A DNA stretch of 64,000 bases from Boswellia sacra. Lineage: Eukaryota > Streptophyta > Magnoliopsida > Sapindales > Burseraceae. Shown one piece after another: positions 48,841 through 61,407 of this stretch. Positions within the stretch are counted from its first letter, which is position 1, and every line of letters starts with the position of its first letter. The position numbers were made by a program, and so were the translations under genes. The stretch covers positions 732,939-796,938 of the forward strand of contig SNVD02013305.1 of the NCBI GenBank assembly GCA_013180625.2. Reading direction: 5' to 3'. The notes under the pieces were generated by a model. It did no database searches, was not told the origin of the DNA, and worked only from the letters and a program-made list of their open reading frames with translations.

Positions 48841-49264
48841 AGTTTAGTTTAATTTTTTGAATCTCTCTCTTCTCTCAATATCTACATTATGGCAGTAATA
48901 TGCTGATGGATGGAAGAACACGGGCATGAAGCAGAAAGCAGAAGGAGGAAGCGATGGTTGGGATGAGTGATGTGCGCGGCCAGTTGGCAACAATAACTTA
49001 GAAATTTTGCAATCTTTAAAATTTTTTAACAACAATAACCTTACATGTATGATGTTTGCACATAAATGATATAGATATATACATAATCTTGGAGTTGACG
49101 AAGATAACCACCTGAATGAGTGCGACGAACAACCAAGTAGGAGCTGGACGACTGACGGGAGGGAGTAGCCGTGGACCGTCGTGTGACGACGACGAAGGTG
49201 CAGTGCAGTTGTGGATGGTGGCCGCTGCAAATCACCGAGGCAAGCGACGGCCAAGCTTGAAGTC

Positions 49265-49530
49265 TGTAAATCGGGGGCTGTCGATGTTGGACGATCCGGC
49301 GATGGTGGACTATTCGCAGATCGCAGATGGAGTGGCGAACTCGTGGTGGAGCGGCGACGGTGGCAGAGCAGATCGACAGTCAAGCTTGAAGGCTGCAAAT
49401 CGGGGGGCTGTCGATGTTTGACGATTCGACAACGGTGGACTATTCGCAGATCGCAGATGGAGTCGCGGACTTGCGGTGGAGCGGCGACGGTGGCAGAGCA
49501 GATCGGGATTTGGGGGAGGGACGGCGGCAG
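49265..49530. repeat. Tandem duplication of about 130 bp in the GC-rich part of hAT B
   Basis: Two copies containing 'gtggactattcgcagatcgc' and 'gagcggcgacggtggcagag' lie 130 bases apart. Overlapping open frames on both strands here reflect GC-rich composition and duplication, not a recognisable protein. Confidence 0.85.
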
Positions 49531-49917
49531 AGCAAATCACCTAACCAGGTTAGGGTTCGATTTTCAGAATGGGGAGGGGAAGGTTGTAATGGAAATACAT
49601 ATTTCCAAAGTTTATAAAGGATGTAATTAATTGAAAATCCACATATATTAAAATTTAATAAAATAACCCCTATTAATTACTACGAGGCCCTTATATTTAA
49701 AATTTTTTTATTTATACCCTTTACTGTGCTGGGCGGGGCGGGGCAACGGGTCTAGATGTAGGACCCAGCCCCGGACCCGCCCTGGACGGGGCAGGGCTTA
49801 TATAGCCCCGGACCCGCCCCTCACAGTACTCCGGGGCGGGTCCAGACCCGCCCAGTTTGTCCGGGTCCGGCCGGGGCCCCGGACCCGACGGGGCAAATGC
49901 CCAAGCCTAACTATAGA

Positions 49918-50574
49918 TGGCAAAGTGTAATTTTCTACTCTTTTATAATTAATTAATTTTCATTGATTTCCGCTAATTTTTTCTTTTTACATATACATAT
50001 GTATTTCATTGATTTGTTGAAGACATCTTTTAAGGAGTAGAGTACTCTCCAGATCTAGTTCTTATTGGAGTAAAAATCAATATTACGAATATTGGTAGTT
50101 AAAAAAAAAACAAAAGAAAAAGGCGAAATCAGCCGTTACTTAATTATATAAAAACTCAAGAGTCCTAATTCATTCTAAAAAGGATTAATATCATGTGATT
50201 TTGCATTTCTAAATGAAAATTTTTGAGTGTGTCTCAGTTAAGAGCACTAACTGCATCTTCTTGTGAAAGATACTTTATTGCTTTAAATAACTAGTAATTC
50301 ATATCAACTTTTCATTTTTTTTAATAATTTTTAATCTATAACATTGACGTTAGAGACAATATTTAATTTGGAAGAAATTCCAATTGAGGAAGTGGCCCTA
50401 CGGTGTGATCAATTAATATCAACTAAACCTCTTCACTGAAATTGGCTAGTCTATTTTTGAAATTAATTAGCAATTATCACTCTCTTTCTAATTTATATGT
50501 GTACTTAATTATTACTGTTATAATTTAATATTTTTTAGGTTTAATTATCACTGTTATAATTTTATATTTGTTAG
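49918..50574 (+). other. End of the interrupted TIR exon and intron 1 of gene 2
   Basis: After the transposon the exon resumes ('ggcaaagt') and meets the donor 'gtaatttt'. The following intron is homologous to intron 1 of gene 1. It contains a short local duplication before the acceptor ('gtttaattatcactgttata' repeated from about 50,470). Confidence 0.75.
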
Positions 50575-53500
50575 GCATGAAGCCAATCGTGTAAAGGAAA
50601 TTGTCAATGATATTACGAAGAGATTGAGAAGTGCTATATCTCCAAGTGATTACAAGAACTTGGTTGGAGTAGAATCAAGTATCAAGAAGATTGAATCATT
50701 ATTGAATGGTGATGTTCGCTCTCTAGGAATTTGGGGCAGTGGCGGTGTAGGCAAAACAACTCTTGCCCGCACCGTGTTTAATAAAATTTCTCACCACTTT
50801 GATGAATTTCACTTCCTTGAAAATGTTAGGGAAGGATTGGAGGCTCCTTATGGATTAATTCGCATGCGAAAAGAACTTCTATTTGCTATATTAGGGAATG
50901 AAAATGCTGACATAGAAGCCTCCATCACCAAACAAGGGCTTGGTATAAAGAAAATTTTAATTGTTTTTGATGACGTAATATCTCAACAACAGATAGAAGA
51001 TCTTATTGGAGATTTTAAAAACCTAAGTTCCGATAGTCGAATTGTGATAACTACAAGAGATAGACAAGTGCTTCACAATTGTGGAGTAGATCATTTGCAT
51101 GAGGTTAACACATTATCTACTTTAGAAGGTCTTCAACTTTTTGGACAGCATGCCTTTAAGCTAAACTATATTCCACAAGAGTACAACATGTTGTCCAACA
51201 AGTTAGTATGTTATGCTAAAGGCCTTCCATTAGCTCTTAAAGTATTAGGTCGTTATGTATTTGGCAAGCCTAAGGAGTTTTGGGAAAGCACAATAGAGAA
51301 GCTCCAAAAATCCCCTCTTTCGGAGATTGACAGTGTGTTAAAAATAAGTTATGATGGACTTGAAGTTGAGGAGCAATACATATTTCTAGATATAGCATGT
51401 TTTTTCAAGGGGATGAATATAGATCTGGTAATGGATATTTTAAATGCTTGTGACTTGGATGCCGAGTGGGGAATAGATCGTCTTATTGACAAGTGTCTCA
51501 TAACTATTTTTTCTATTTATGATAAGATAATGATGCATGATTTGATTGAGGCAATGGGAAAGCAGATTGTTATGAGAGAAAAGGATCTTGACAAGCGTAG
51601 TCGGTTATGGAGTCACAAGGACATCAAATATGCATTAACACAAAATAAGGTGAGACTTAAAGCCAATTACTTTGATTTTTAGTTTTAACTCTTTCTAATC
51701 AAATCAAACATTAACTTGGAGAATATCATTTCCATCTTTCCCAAGGAGGTGAAGAGTTTGGGGGGTGGTGGTGTCTTGGAGTAAATCTCCAACCACACCC
51801 ACCTCCCCTCTCCCCACCACCCCCCAACACCACCCCCCCCCCCCCCAACCCCACCGCCCCCCCTCTATACACACACACACACACATACACGCTTAAAAGT
51901 TTGATGCCATTAAGTTTTTGAAGTAAGCTTTAGGGAATTTGATTGTAATTTATTTTTTCATCTTCATTATCAGGGATCCGAAGCAACACGAGGCATATGG
52001 TTGGACATGTTTGAAGGGGAAGATATATTGCGCTTGAAACCTTTTGCATTCTCCAAGATGCACCATTTGATGTTTTTGAAAGTATCTACAGGTTTTAATA
52101 GTAAGGTGAATGGTTTTTCAAACATTGAATCTGATATCACAGAATTGAGGTATCTTCACTGGCCTGGATATCAATGCAAATCATTGCCATTGAATTTTCG
52201 GCCAGAGAATCTTGTCTTCCTTAAGATGAAGAACAGCAATCTTGAACAACTTTGGACCGGTGTCCAGGTATATATATGTTAATTTTATTTGACAATCTTC
52301 TTTTTCGTAGATATCAAAATGTTCATAGTTTTTGTTCATCATTTCATTTTCTTTTGCAGAACCTTGTTCATTTAAAATACGTTGACCTAAGCAACTCCAT
52401 GCATCTGCTTAAAATTCCAGACCTCTCAAAGGCCACTAATCTTGAGAACTTGAATCTAGATGAGTGTACAAGTTTGATTGAGATTACTTTTCCATCTACT
52501 CAAAATCTCAAACTTGTTAATTTGAGTCTAAGAAATTGCAAAAGCCTTAGACGTCTTCCACCCGGCATTCAAGCAGAATCTCTTACTCTCTCTGGCTGCA
52601 CAAGTCTTGAGGTACCTCCAAAGATGTCATGTGATATGGTGCAATTGGGTTTAGATGGAACTGCAATTAAAGAATTGTCCTTTTCAAACGAATATCCTGT
52701 TAATCTAACTCAATTGAATCTTAAGAACTGTTCAAGGCTTGAGACACTTTCATTTGGAATTTGTGACTGGGAATCTCTTCTGCATCTTACACTTTCTGGT
52801 TGCTCAAATCTAAAGACAATTCCAAAGTTGCCATGTCTGATAGAGGATTTGGATTTGGATGGGACTGCAATAGAGGAACTGCCTTCATCAATTGGGCATC
52901 TATCTTACCTAGAAAGGTTGAGTCTCAAGAAATGTTCACTGCTTAATCATCTTCCAAACAACATTTGGAATCTTAGATCTCTAAGATATCTTTATCTATC
53001 TGGTTGCTCAAATTTGAAGATGCTTCCAGAGTTTCAGAATTCTGAGATGGAAGAGTTGTATTTAGATGGAACTGCAATAAAAGAGCTGCCGTCTTCAATT
53101 GAGAATCTCTCTGGTCTATGCACTTTGAATGTTAAAGACTGCTCGAGCCTTGAGAGTCTCCCGGAAGGAATTGGTAAGCTGAAGTATCTTTACGAGCTTT
53201 ATCTTTCTGGTTGTTCAAAGCTTGATAGGCTACCCGATGACTTTGGAAATTTATTCGAGCTTCGAATTCTCAAAGCTGATGGAATCGCTATAAAAGAAGT
53301 ACCATCATCTTTTGGAAAATTGAAATGGCTTTCTTGTCTTACCTTTAACCAATGTAGAAATCTAGAATTGCCTACTTTATCATGTTTGCAGTCTTTGGAA
53401 TTTCTAAGAGAACTAGAATTGGCTGATTGTCGTATCACAGAGTTACCCAGTTTTCTTTTCAACTTATCCTCACTGCGATCTCTAGACTTGAGCAACAACA

Positions 53501-56500
53501 ATTTTGAGAGCATACGAACAAGCATCATAAACCTTTCTAATTTGCGCAGACTTACCATAAATCATTGCAAGAGCCTTCAATCCTTACCCAAGCTTCCAAA
53601 TTCTATGAGTCGTCTACTAGCAATGGGTTGCACGTCGCTGCAAACACTCTCAGATTTTGGAATTCTTGTCGACGAAGCCAAAGCGTGTTTTAACTTTATC
53701 AATTGTTTTAATCTGGATTGGGATTCAATCGCGGACATGGTGATAGATGATTTGAGTGAGGTCTGTCTCACTCTACCCATCTGTTTTCATATACATGCAT
53801 GATGTCTTTTTCTTTATTTATTTGCTTCCTTCTAACTGAAATTCTGATGTTCAGTTAACAATGCTACAAGTACATTATGATTTTTTATGGTACACATGCA
53901 GTGTTGTAAGGCACAGAGACAGCAAGCTATTTGTTTTCCAGGAAGAGAAATTCCAGAGTGGTTCAACCATCAAGGTAGCGAATCTTCTGTAGAGCTACCA
54001 CCAGCTTCTTTAAACAAGGTGTTAGAAGGTTTGGCTTTCTGCATCGTTCTGTCATCCCTACAGCATCATTTTCGTAATAAACACGAATTCTTGAGTCTTG
54101 AAGTAAGTCTTCAAGTAAAAAAAGAAGATGGTAACTACGAGAAAATTGACTGTCGCTCTGTGTCCTTTTCCGCTGAAGGACAAGCCCTGATCTGTATTGA
54201 ATCAGATCACCTATTAATGGGATGTACTGCCTTTGATTACGCCGCTGTGGTTCCTAATTTGGATGCCATCTTTGAGTTCGAGATTACTGCCCGCTGTAAT
54301 GGCGCTGGTCCTTTAAGTTACCAGGTGAAGAGCAGTGGGGTCCGTTTATTTTTCAAAGATGATGTCAAAGTGGACGATCCAAACTCCTTAAAATTGCAAA
54401 TTTCAAATCCCTTTGAAGAGGAATCCAGCCCAAGGTAATTAATAATTCTCCATTAAACTGGCTTTGACATGCTAATTAATATACGTTTATAACTTACATG
54501 TAAATGTGCACCGTTTATTTGAGTAGTGTTATGCGTCTAAAAATTTTATTCCAAATCATGTATCCTAAATTCTACAATATTCATTTAAAGCTAATGCATC
54601 ATCTGTTATACCATCAAATCATTTATTTCAACTCCAATAAATATAGTAGAATTGATCTCTAGATAAGAAATAATATAATAACTTTAACTGTAATACTCTT
54701 TAACTGTGTAATCTATTAGAATAACTCCATTAAGACCTCAAATCTCGTGTAATTTATTAAACTAATTACATTAAATTATCTTAAAAATTGCATCAAATTA
54801 ATTATTTTACTGAATTTAATAATTTTTGAGATGTTTTTATGATTTTCATAATTTACATATACAAAATCTTAGGGATTAACATGTGCCCTATGGCATGTAA
54901 CTATCACAAATGTTGTATTATTTCTTTGTTTTGCAATCCAATTAATGAACACTATTATTTTTTATAAAAAATTTTTTCAACAATATTATTATTAATTTCA
55001 AACATGGTTAAAATAAGTTTGAAAATAAACATGTGAAGAAATGAAACACTTGTACTTATCAATTTAGATTATTATTATTATTACTTTGCAAGTTTAAAGT
55101 ATTAGAATTTGATCACTTGAATTGAAACTGTTCTAACAGGGTACCAGAGCTTCAATGTAATCTACAACGTTTACCATTGGCACCGGAAAGAAAGACAGTG
55201 AGAGAAATTGTGAAAGATGGTGTAGTACTAAAAGATAATCACCAAAACACGATTGAGTGGTCAGAAATCGAAGAGGTCCTCTTACCCTCAATTCATTCCT
55301 CCTTTATTTTTTCTCTAATAAAAAGTCTAATGATGTTAAATAATTTTTATGCTACAGATGATCTCTGAGAATCCAAAAGGTTGTTTGTGTTTTCCAGGAA
55401 GTGAAATTCCAGACTGGTTTCACATTCAAAATCGTCACAGTCATGACCATTTGCTTTTTGGCCATTTGGGTTTTGGCCGTTTGGATTTTGATATAGAGCT
55501 ACCACAAGGCTCATTCAATCATAACTTCGTCGGTTTGGCATTTTGCATCATTGTAGAATTTGACCGCCATGTTAGTTTGCCCCGCGATTTGTTTTTGCTC
55601 TGTGAGTTGTATTCAAAATATACAAGTCCCAATTCAATATTGAAGGAATTCAGTGCATTTGGCTCTATCAGATTTTCATTCGAAGGTCATCCCCGATGTA
55701 TCAATTCATATCAAGCATTCCTGGGATACGATTGTCTTATGTGTACTCATCAATTTCATCATGCATTATCTTCTGATGAAAATACCCATCAATTCAGAGA
55801 ATCATTTATCACATTCTCTGTTAAAACTTATAATCAAGAATACCTTGAGAGCATATCCTCTTGCATTGTTAAAAAGTGCGGGATCCGTTTATTGTACACC
55901 AAAGATATTTGGGATCCTAAGAAAGAATGTAGTAGTTTTTTCATCTCTGATGAGGAGGAACCGCACTCCAAGAGCTTCGAAAACTACTCTGAAGCCAAGC
56001 CAAGCTCAAGGTAAATTTCTTTAATATATAGTGCTGTCTTTCTTTTAGATCTTAGTTGAGTTAGCTATGTCTCTTTCTATTTTAAGAAAAAAAGTTGCGT
56101 AAATGATATGGTTAAAAATTTTATATTAATGTAATTATGCAATCTTTCTACACTAAAGAATCTGTTTTTGGGGAAATATATATATATATGCCTAAAAGAG
56201 TTGCTCCTTTTGTTAACTTTGAATCATTTATTTGTGCTTGAGTTAATATAATAATATATGCAAATGATTTATGCTTATATGGATCATTAAAGGATCCATG
56301 TTCTTATTATAGTTTAACAGTCTATCAACTGAACATCATGTTTAATTTGTTTTCAGTTTACTCCAACTGCGTTTGGCTTCCACCACATGTGATGATCAAC
56401 AACCCAACACCAATTCTGTTTCGGATTTGAATGAACTCCCTCAAGATTTTGTGGATCCAATAGGGGATGTAACTGCCACAATTAAGCGAAGCCTTGGTGA

Positions 56501-56591
56501 CCAGAATGGGGCAGGTCCTAGTGGAGGTAGCTGTTTTGATGATGAAGATGAGCCACAACCTAAAAGACTTAAAGAATTCAAATTCTTCTAA
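50575..56591 (+). pseudogene. TNL gene 2, NB-ARC-LRR-double C-JID part cut off from its TIR start
   Basis: Exons 50575-51649, 51974-52267, 52360-53760, 53902-54434, 55140-55275, 55358-56010 and 56357-56591 match gene 1 exon for exon, with identical phases and no internal stop. NB-ARC motifs look functional: GSGGVGKTT, ILIVFDD, GLPLAL and MMHDLIE. The LRR block follows, then C-JID 1 (AICFPGREIPEWF), a short linker exon, C-JID 2 (CLCFPGSEIPDWF) and a tail with KRLKEFKFF. Exon 4 could instead end at 53739. Because hAT B splits the first exon, no continuous receptor is encoded unless the 4.5 kb is spliced out or excised. The open frame suggests the insertion is not very old, or that this part is still used. 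Its first in-frame ATG lies well inside the NB-ARC. Confidence 0.8.
51790..51890. repeat. C-rich tract and (CA)n in intron 2 of gene 2
   Basis: Includes 14 consecutive C at 51833-51846 and several further C runs, then CA repeats. The G-rich complement could form a quadruplex. The equivalent gene 1 site is CT/TA. Confidence 0.9.
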
Positions 56592-58690
56592 AAGCTAGAG
56601 TCTATCTTGTGCATTTGTTCTTCGATACATGAGTAAGTCTAGATTTTAATTCAGACCATGATTCGCTCAAGTTTGTTCTCAATCTCTGATATTTTTACCA
56701 TCAATCGATGATAATTAATTAGAATGAAAGTTATGTAGGCCCAGCTGAATCAGTTAATAATTCTATGGCCTATGTTTAGATAAGAGGCTGTACGTGTAGC
56801 ATTATTGAACCTCTAAATAGTTAAGTTTAAGAGTCTTTACAATAATGGGATGTTCAGTGAGATGTTTGAAACATTTGGGTGTCTTGTAAGGTGAGAGCTT
56901 TGCTAGACAAGAGCAAAATAAAGTTGAGGAAAGAGATCAATTAGTTTTAGTAATGATGCACTGTTGTTCTGTTTTGATCAAGGTATGTGATTAAGTGTTC
57001 TTATATTCTGATTTCAGCATAGGGCTCCTTTGATGTGTAACTTATGCATAGATATGTGCGTTCTACTTCGTTGCCTCACTGTGCCAATCTATCAGACATG
57101 TAATATGCAAGTCTACAAACGTTAATGGTTTGAAACTTTTTTTTTTTTGGTTTGACTAAGCTATAAATGCATTTATGTAGACAGTTTTGAACCAAAATGT
57201 TTTAGTAACAGCAGAGTCGGAAGTTTTCATTTCTGGGGGCATACTTCTCTTCAGCTATAGAATGGCTCCGGTACTGTTGCGTGGTTCATGAGGGATTGTT
57301 TTATATGCTGTTAAGACCCTGATCCATGTAAATGTGCAATGTGTTGAAAGGAACGTGTTGATTTTTTTAAGTTTTAAGTGAAACCATTGTCTAAAACATG
57401 GCTTAGGGCCCAAACAGAGCATATATAGTGGTTTTTGATCTACATGTTTTTTGTGAAATAAAAGTTTTTCTTCAAAATCCAAGTGGGTTGGAAAAAGAAT
57501 ATAGTGGCGCATTTTATTCCAGTTTTAAGCTCTAGATTTTTAAGTTAAGAGAACCAAGAAGAACCATTGCTTTGTGCATATCGCATCTTAATGAATTTGC
57601 TTGAATTAAATAATATCTAATACCCTTGTGACGTCTCTCCTGGCCGACTTTCTAAGTTCAGAGTAAGTGTGGCAAATGTTGTTTTGGTGGTAGTGGATGA
57701 TTTTACAGTCGTCTAATGAAATTAATCAGTCTTCTATTAGTGTTTATTTATTGGCTTTATGTTGATAACAATTTGTTATTGATTATTCATCAGGAGATTC
57801 CAAGGATGGAAACACAGAACAGTCAATGGGAAAAACAACCATCACATGTTCCCCCAGCCACTGCCCTGACTTCATGTTGCAAGAAGAAGAACAAAGATGC
57901 CACTTTCTTGGAGGATTTGAAGGATCACATTGCTGAGTTCTTAATGCATCAATGGATGAACATAGAACTTGTTTTACAAAGACCACCCAAAAGGTCTGTT
58001 TCTAGTTTCCCCACTCAACTCCCGTGAAAACGCCATGGTTTGGGGTGATTTTGAGATGTTTGCAATGTCAAAAGTTGTTGCAGAAGAGAGTGCAAACAGC
58101 AAGGATGTTGAGAGCTTTCTACTGCTTCAAACAACATTGTCAGCTTACAGTTATCCATCTTGTGACAGCTTCATATAAGTTCTTTAAAGCCACATTTATT
58201 TGCATTTGTCAAGGAGTGGTGTAACCAGTAAGAGTTAACTGTTTGGGATTCGCTATCTTCATGTATGTTATTCATTCATACGCATCATTAAATCATTGGT
58301 TCCATCAAAAGCATGAATATAATTGAATGACAGACTCGATAGTCCATAGCCATGAACTGGCTTGTCCTGTTGTACCAGTTGTGGAACTTGTTCTCTGTCT
58401 TTCCCTTTGATTTATGATACCCACGTCTTGAATGTTATGGAAACTCTTGACAAAATGTCTAATAATCTGAACACCTACAGAATGACAGCAATGTTTACAT
58501 GTTTTGAATAGGTTAAAAAACTTTCATCATGAATATAATAGTCCTTAATTTGTTTATGAATTACAAGACATATCACAACTGTGGTAATGGAGTTTATAAA
58601 TTCCATATAATTTCCATGTCCTCAAGTGTAAGTTAAACTGCATCTAAGTCATTGCCTATGCTTTCTCAGCTGCCTCTATTATGTCTCTAT
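56592..58690 (+). repeat. 3' flank of TNL gene 2
   Basis: Paralogous to 19,822-22,150. Contains the relic exon pair at 57794-58026 and 58056-58150. No independent gene is supported apart from that relic. Confidence 0.6.
57794..58150 (+). pseudogene. Unrecognised two-exon gene relic in the TNL 3' flank (copy 4)
   Basis: Open frame reading METQNSQWEKQPSHV, then KKKNKDATFLEDLKDHIAEF, followed by a frame that has drifted from the gene 1 copy by a one-base change at each end. The second piece, from 58056, reads MFAMSKVVAEESANSKDVES and is the longest intact version of the last exon. 'cccaaaag|gtctgt' could be the donor joining them. The family is not recognised. Confidence 0.45.
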
Positions 58691-58929
58691 AAATGCGGAA
58701 GATTAATAGATTAAGAATTGGATTAGTCCAATTTTTCTCGTCTCATTATCAAAATCAATCCCCGGACCTTTTAATCTCACTCTCAATTTCACCCTAAAAA
58801 CACAATTTCTCATTCATCTGTTTGTTTCTCTGGAAAATCAGGGAGAACGTTTTACAATCTTATATTTTCCATATTGTAACTTGGGAATAAGAAAACAGAG
58901 CCAGAACTTCTGAGGTTAACAAATTAACC
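58691..58929. other. Intergenic, no gene seen
   Basis: Short pyrimidine-rich stretch between the gene 2 flank and the next duplicated spacer. Nothing recognised. Confidence 0.4.
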
Positions 58930-60300
58930 AATTAACTTTGATTACATGCATCGAACAGCATAGGCAGAAGCCCTTCTTTCTTAAAGTTTATTGTTCCTAT
59001 TTTAGGAGCTCTTGTCGAGAATACGTAAGTTACTTTCAGCAAATTAATACAAAGTTATTCCAATTAGAAGTAAAATCCAAAACCATTAAAATGTCTAGAG
59101 AATTCAACTATTGATGCGGGTTGCAACAAATTATATAATTGGAAAATAATGTTTTTTTCCAATTACATATGCGATTTTTTTTCTAATTTTTTTTTTATAT
59201 CTTAGTAGCTTATTGAGATTTTTTTTTTTTTTTAGTAATTTTATACAAATAGTTTGTGTTTGTATTATAACTCAAAATAATAGTTGGGAGAAAAGGGAAA
59301 GATAGAGAAGGAGCCCTACGCTATAGAGCCAGAACAAATATAGATTTGGGCCCAATGGAAGATGTGGTTGTCAACAAGAAGTCCAAAAACTATCAATCAA
59401 ACAATTCTATGTCATAAAATCAGCCCGTTAGGCCATCTCCTATTCTGGGTAGGCCGACTTTGTTTCTATTTACTAGCACAAATATTTGATATAATGTGAT
59501 TGTCATTTGTTTTCTAACCTATTCTAATAGTTGAGATTTAAAAAAAAATTATATTTAATTATGCAAACTCATTAACCATATCAATTCTTAAATTATATTG
59601 GTTGAACATAGTTTTTTTTTTTACAAGGATAAAATTTTTAATAAAAGTATAACGTAACAAGTTATAAAATTTTCAAGACCATAAAAGATCAAAAGTTTAT
59701 CATAAACCTGATAATGAGATTAAAAATTATCCTTTTAGAAATCAATTAGACTTATTATAATTGTTTTGAATATTCAAAATGAAAAATATCAGTGAACTAG
59801 CGATTATAAAAATGACTTCCAAATTAATTTAAGAAGTCTAATAAAAAAAAGCAAGAAAAAAATCATTCTAACGTTCGTTAATCAATAACTTGCATACATT
59901 GTAATAGCATTTGGGTTGGTTGACATGTCATTCAATGTATAATACATTCCACTTTAGTGCTCCGTGTAGACCCATCCCAGATCAATGTAAACACACAATT
60001 AATGTGTTGGAAAGAGCTAGTTAATTTCTTCGAAGTTATAAGCGAAGCCAATGGCTGAGGTAACGAAGCTTTGTGGAAGGAATTGTTATGGCATTACATT
60101 GACCCTACAGGTCAATACATTAATATCCCATCCTACTAAATTGAAAACTTTACCCATTAGTCTTCATTAGAACATTATAAAAAATTGTTTTGACTACTAA
60201 AGTATATATCATTTTAACATTTTATTAGAATAAATATTAATTTAACAATAGTTTTAAATATTCATAATATAATTTAGAAAAAATTTTAATCTGAGATGGG
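58930..60300. repeat. Duplicated cluster intergenic block, copy C
   Basis: 58,960-59,130 matches 2,100-2,280 ('aaagtttattgttcctattt'). 59,260-59,840 matches 3,020-3,860 and 28,300-28,960. 59,955-60,150 matches 10,670-10,800 and 29,090-29,190. It lacks the middle of the 2,160-3,240 block. Non-coding. Confidence 0.6.
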
Positions 60301-60429
60301 ATTAAATTATCTTTCTTGAGTAATCGGGTCCATGGAAGTCATAAACTGATGTTGTCAAAATAAACGGCTGAAGGGAAGTTTGATAAAGGGTCGTTGGGTA
60401 AGTAACAATAAAAGCATATGTTGCCAAAA

Positions 60430-61020
60430 GTATTTAATTTTATTAAATACTTATCTTTTAAGGAATTATAACAAATATAATATTAAATATATAAATAAAA
60501 AAGAATTTTGATTTAATTTTATTAATTAGTTAATTTTTTAAAAATTATAATAAATATATAAATATTTTACATTTCAATAATGGTAAAAAAGCCACAATAA
60601 AATTAAGATATTCTCTTACTATTTTTTTTAAAGATATATAAAAAAATAAACAAATATACTATTAAGTGATATAAATTAAGTTTTATTTTGTGTTAAGTTC
60701 TTAGGTCTTAAATTGATAGAAAAAACAGTCACTAATCTTTCACCCCCAATTTCTTTCTTTGTTTTTAGATTTAATTTGTTGATTTGCAAGTTTGGGTTTA
60801 GAAAAAGAGAAGATTCTTACTTAGTGGCGTGACTGATTGAACGTCGGTTTAAAGGGGGTGTGGAAGCCGATTGCTTGGAGAGATGACAGTGAAAAAGAAG
60901 AAGGAATGGAGAGAAAGTGAACGAAGAAGTGATCAAAAGGGTAATAGAGTTTTTTCTTTCTCATTTGGGTGGTAAAAATAATACTAAATTATGACTTTAC
61001 CCTTCATTTAGTTAAATCTA
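60430..61020. repeat. Dispersed duplicate of 33,300-33,890
   Basis: Same blocks in the same orientation as the earlier copy, plus a small insertion near 60,860 ('gtggaagccgattgcttgga'). Non-coding. Confidence 0.7.
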
Positions 61021-61404
61021 ATTAAGTCTCCCATTTTGACGGCATATTGTAATTTATAGTACCATGAAGTACTAAATAAACTAAAATTAAATATTGACTT
61101 AGGTTTTATATATTATTGACAGTATATAGTTAAATGACCATTATAAAAGAACTTTAAATGCAGTTCATATCCAACCTATTAACATTCATTTAACGGCAAA
61201 ATTGACCGAAAGATATTTCATGTTGAGTTTGTCAAATTATGGGAAACAACTTTAAACAAAAGTGCAAACAGTCATATCCATAATATTTTGTCGAAAACAG
61301 AGGTAGTCCGTGACATTAACCTATAACTATATTAAACTTATAATTTGTATTCATACAAATAGGATAAACATACTATATTCATATCAAACTCAAATATGAC
61401 CCAT
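61021..61404. repeat. Dispersed repeat, inverted relative to 29,546
   Basis: 'gcaaacagtcatatccataa' and 'gtccgtgacattaacc' at 61,263-61,321 are reverse complements of the sequence near 29,550-29,620. No gene is present. Confidence 0.4.
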
Positions 61405-61407
61405 TTA

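Larger units (their letters stand above)
45372..49909 (-). mobile_element. hAT transposon B inserted in the TIR exon of TNL gene 2
   Basis: Ends TAGGCTTGG and CCAAGCCTA are flanked by a perfect 8-bp duplication, ACTATAGA (45364-45371 and 49910-49917). Removing the element and one duplicate would leave the same exon end as gene 1. The outer 100-180 bases at both sides are runs of GGGGC or CCCGCC. It carries a BED-finger hAT transposase on the minus strand (45652-47907) and a GC-rich leader region (48,850-49,560) upstream of it. The transposase is broken, so this copy is not autonomous now. Confidence 0.93.

Noticed and set aside
48844..49630. Long overlapping open frames on both strands in a GC-rich stretch
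   Set aside because: They overlap in several frames, coincide with a 130-bp tandem duplication inside hAT B, and have no recognisable domain. High GC removes stop codons by chance.
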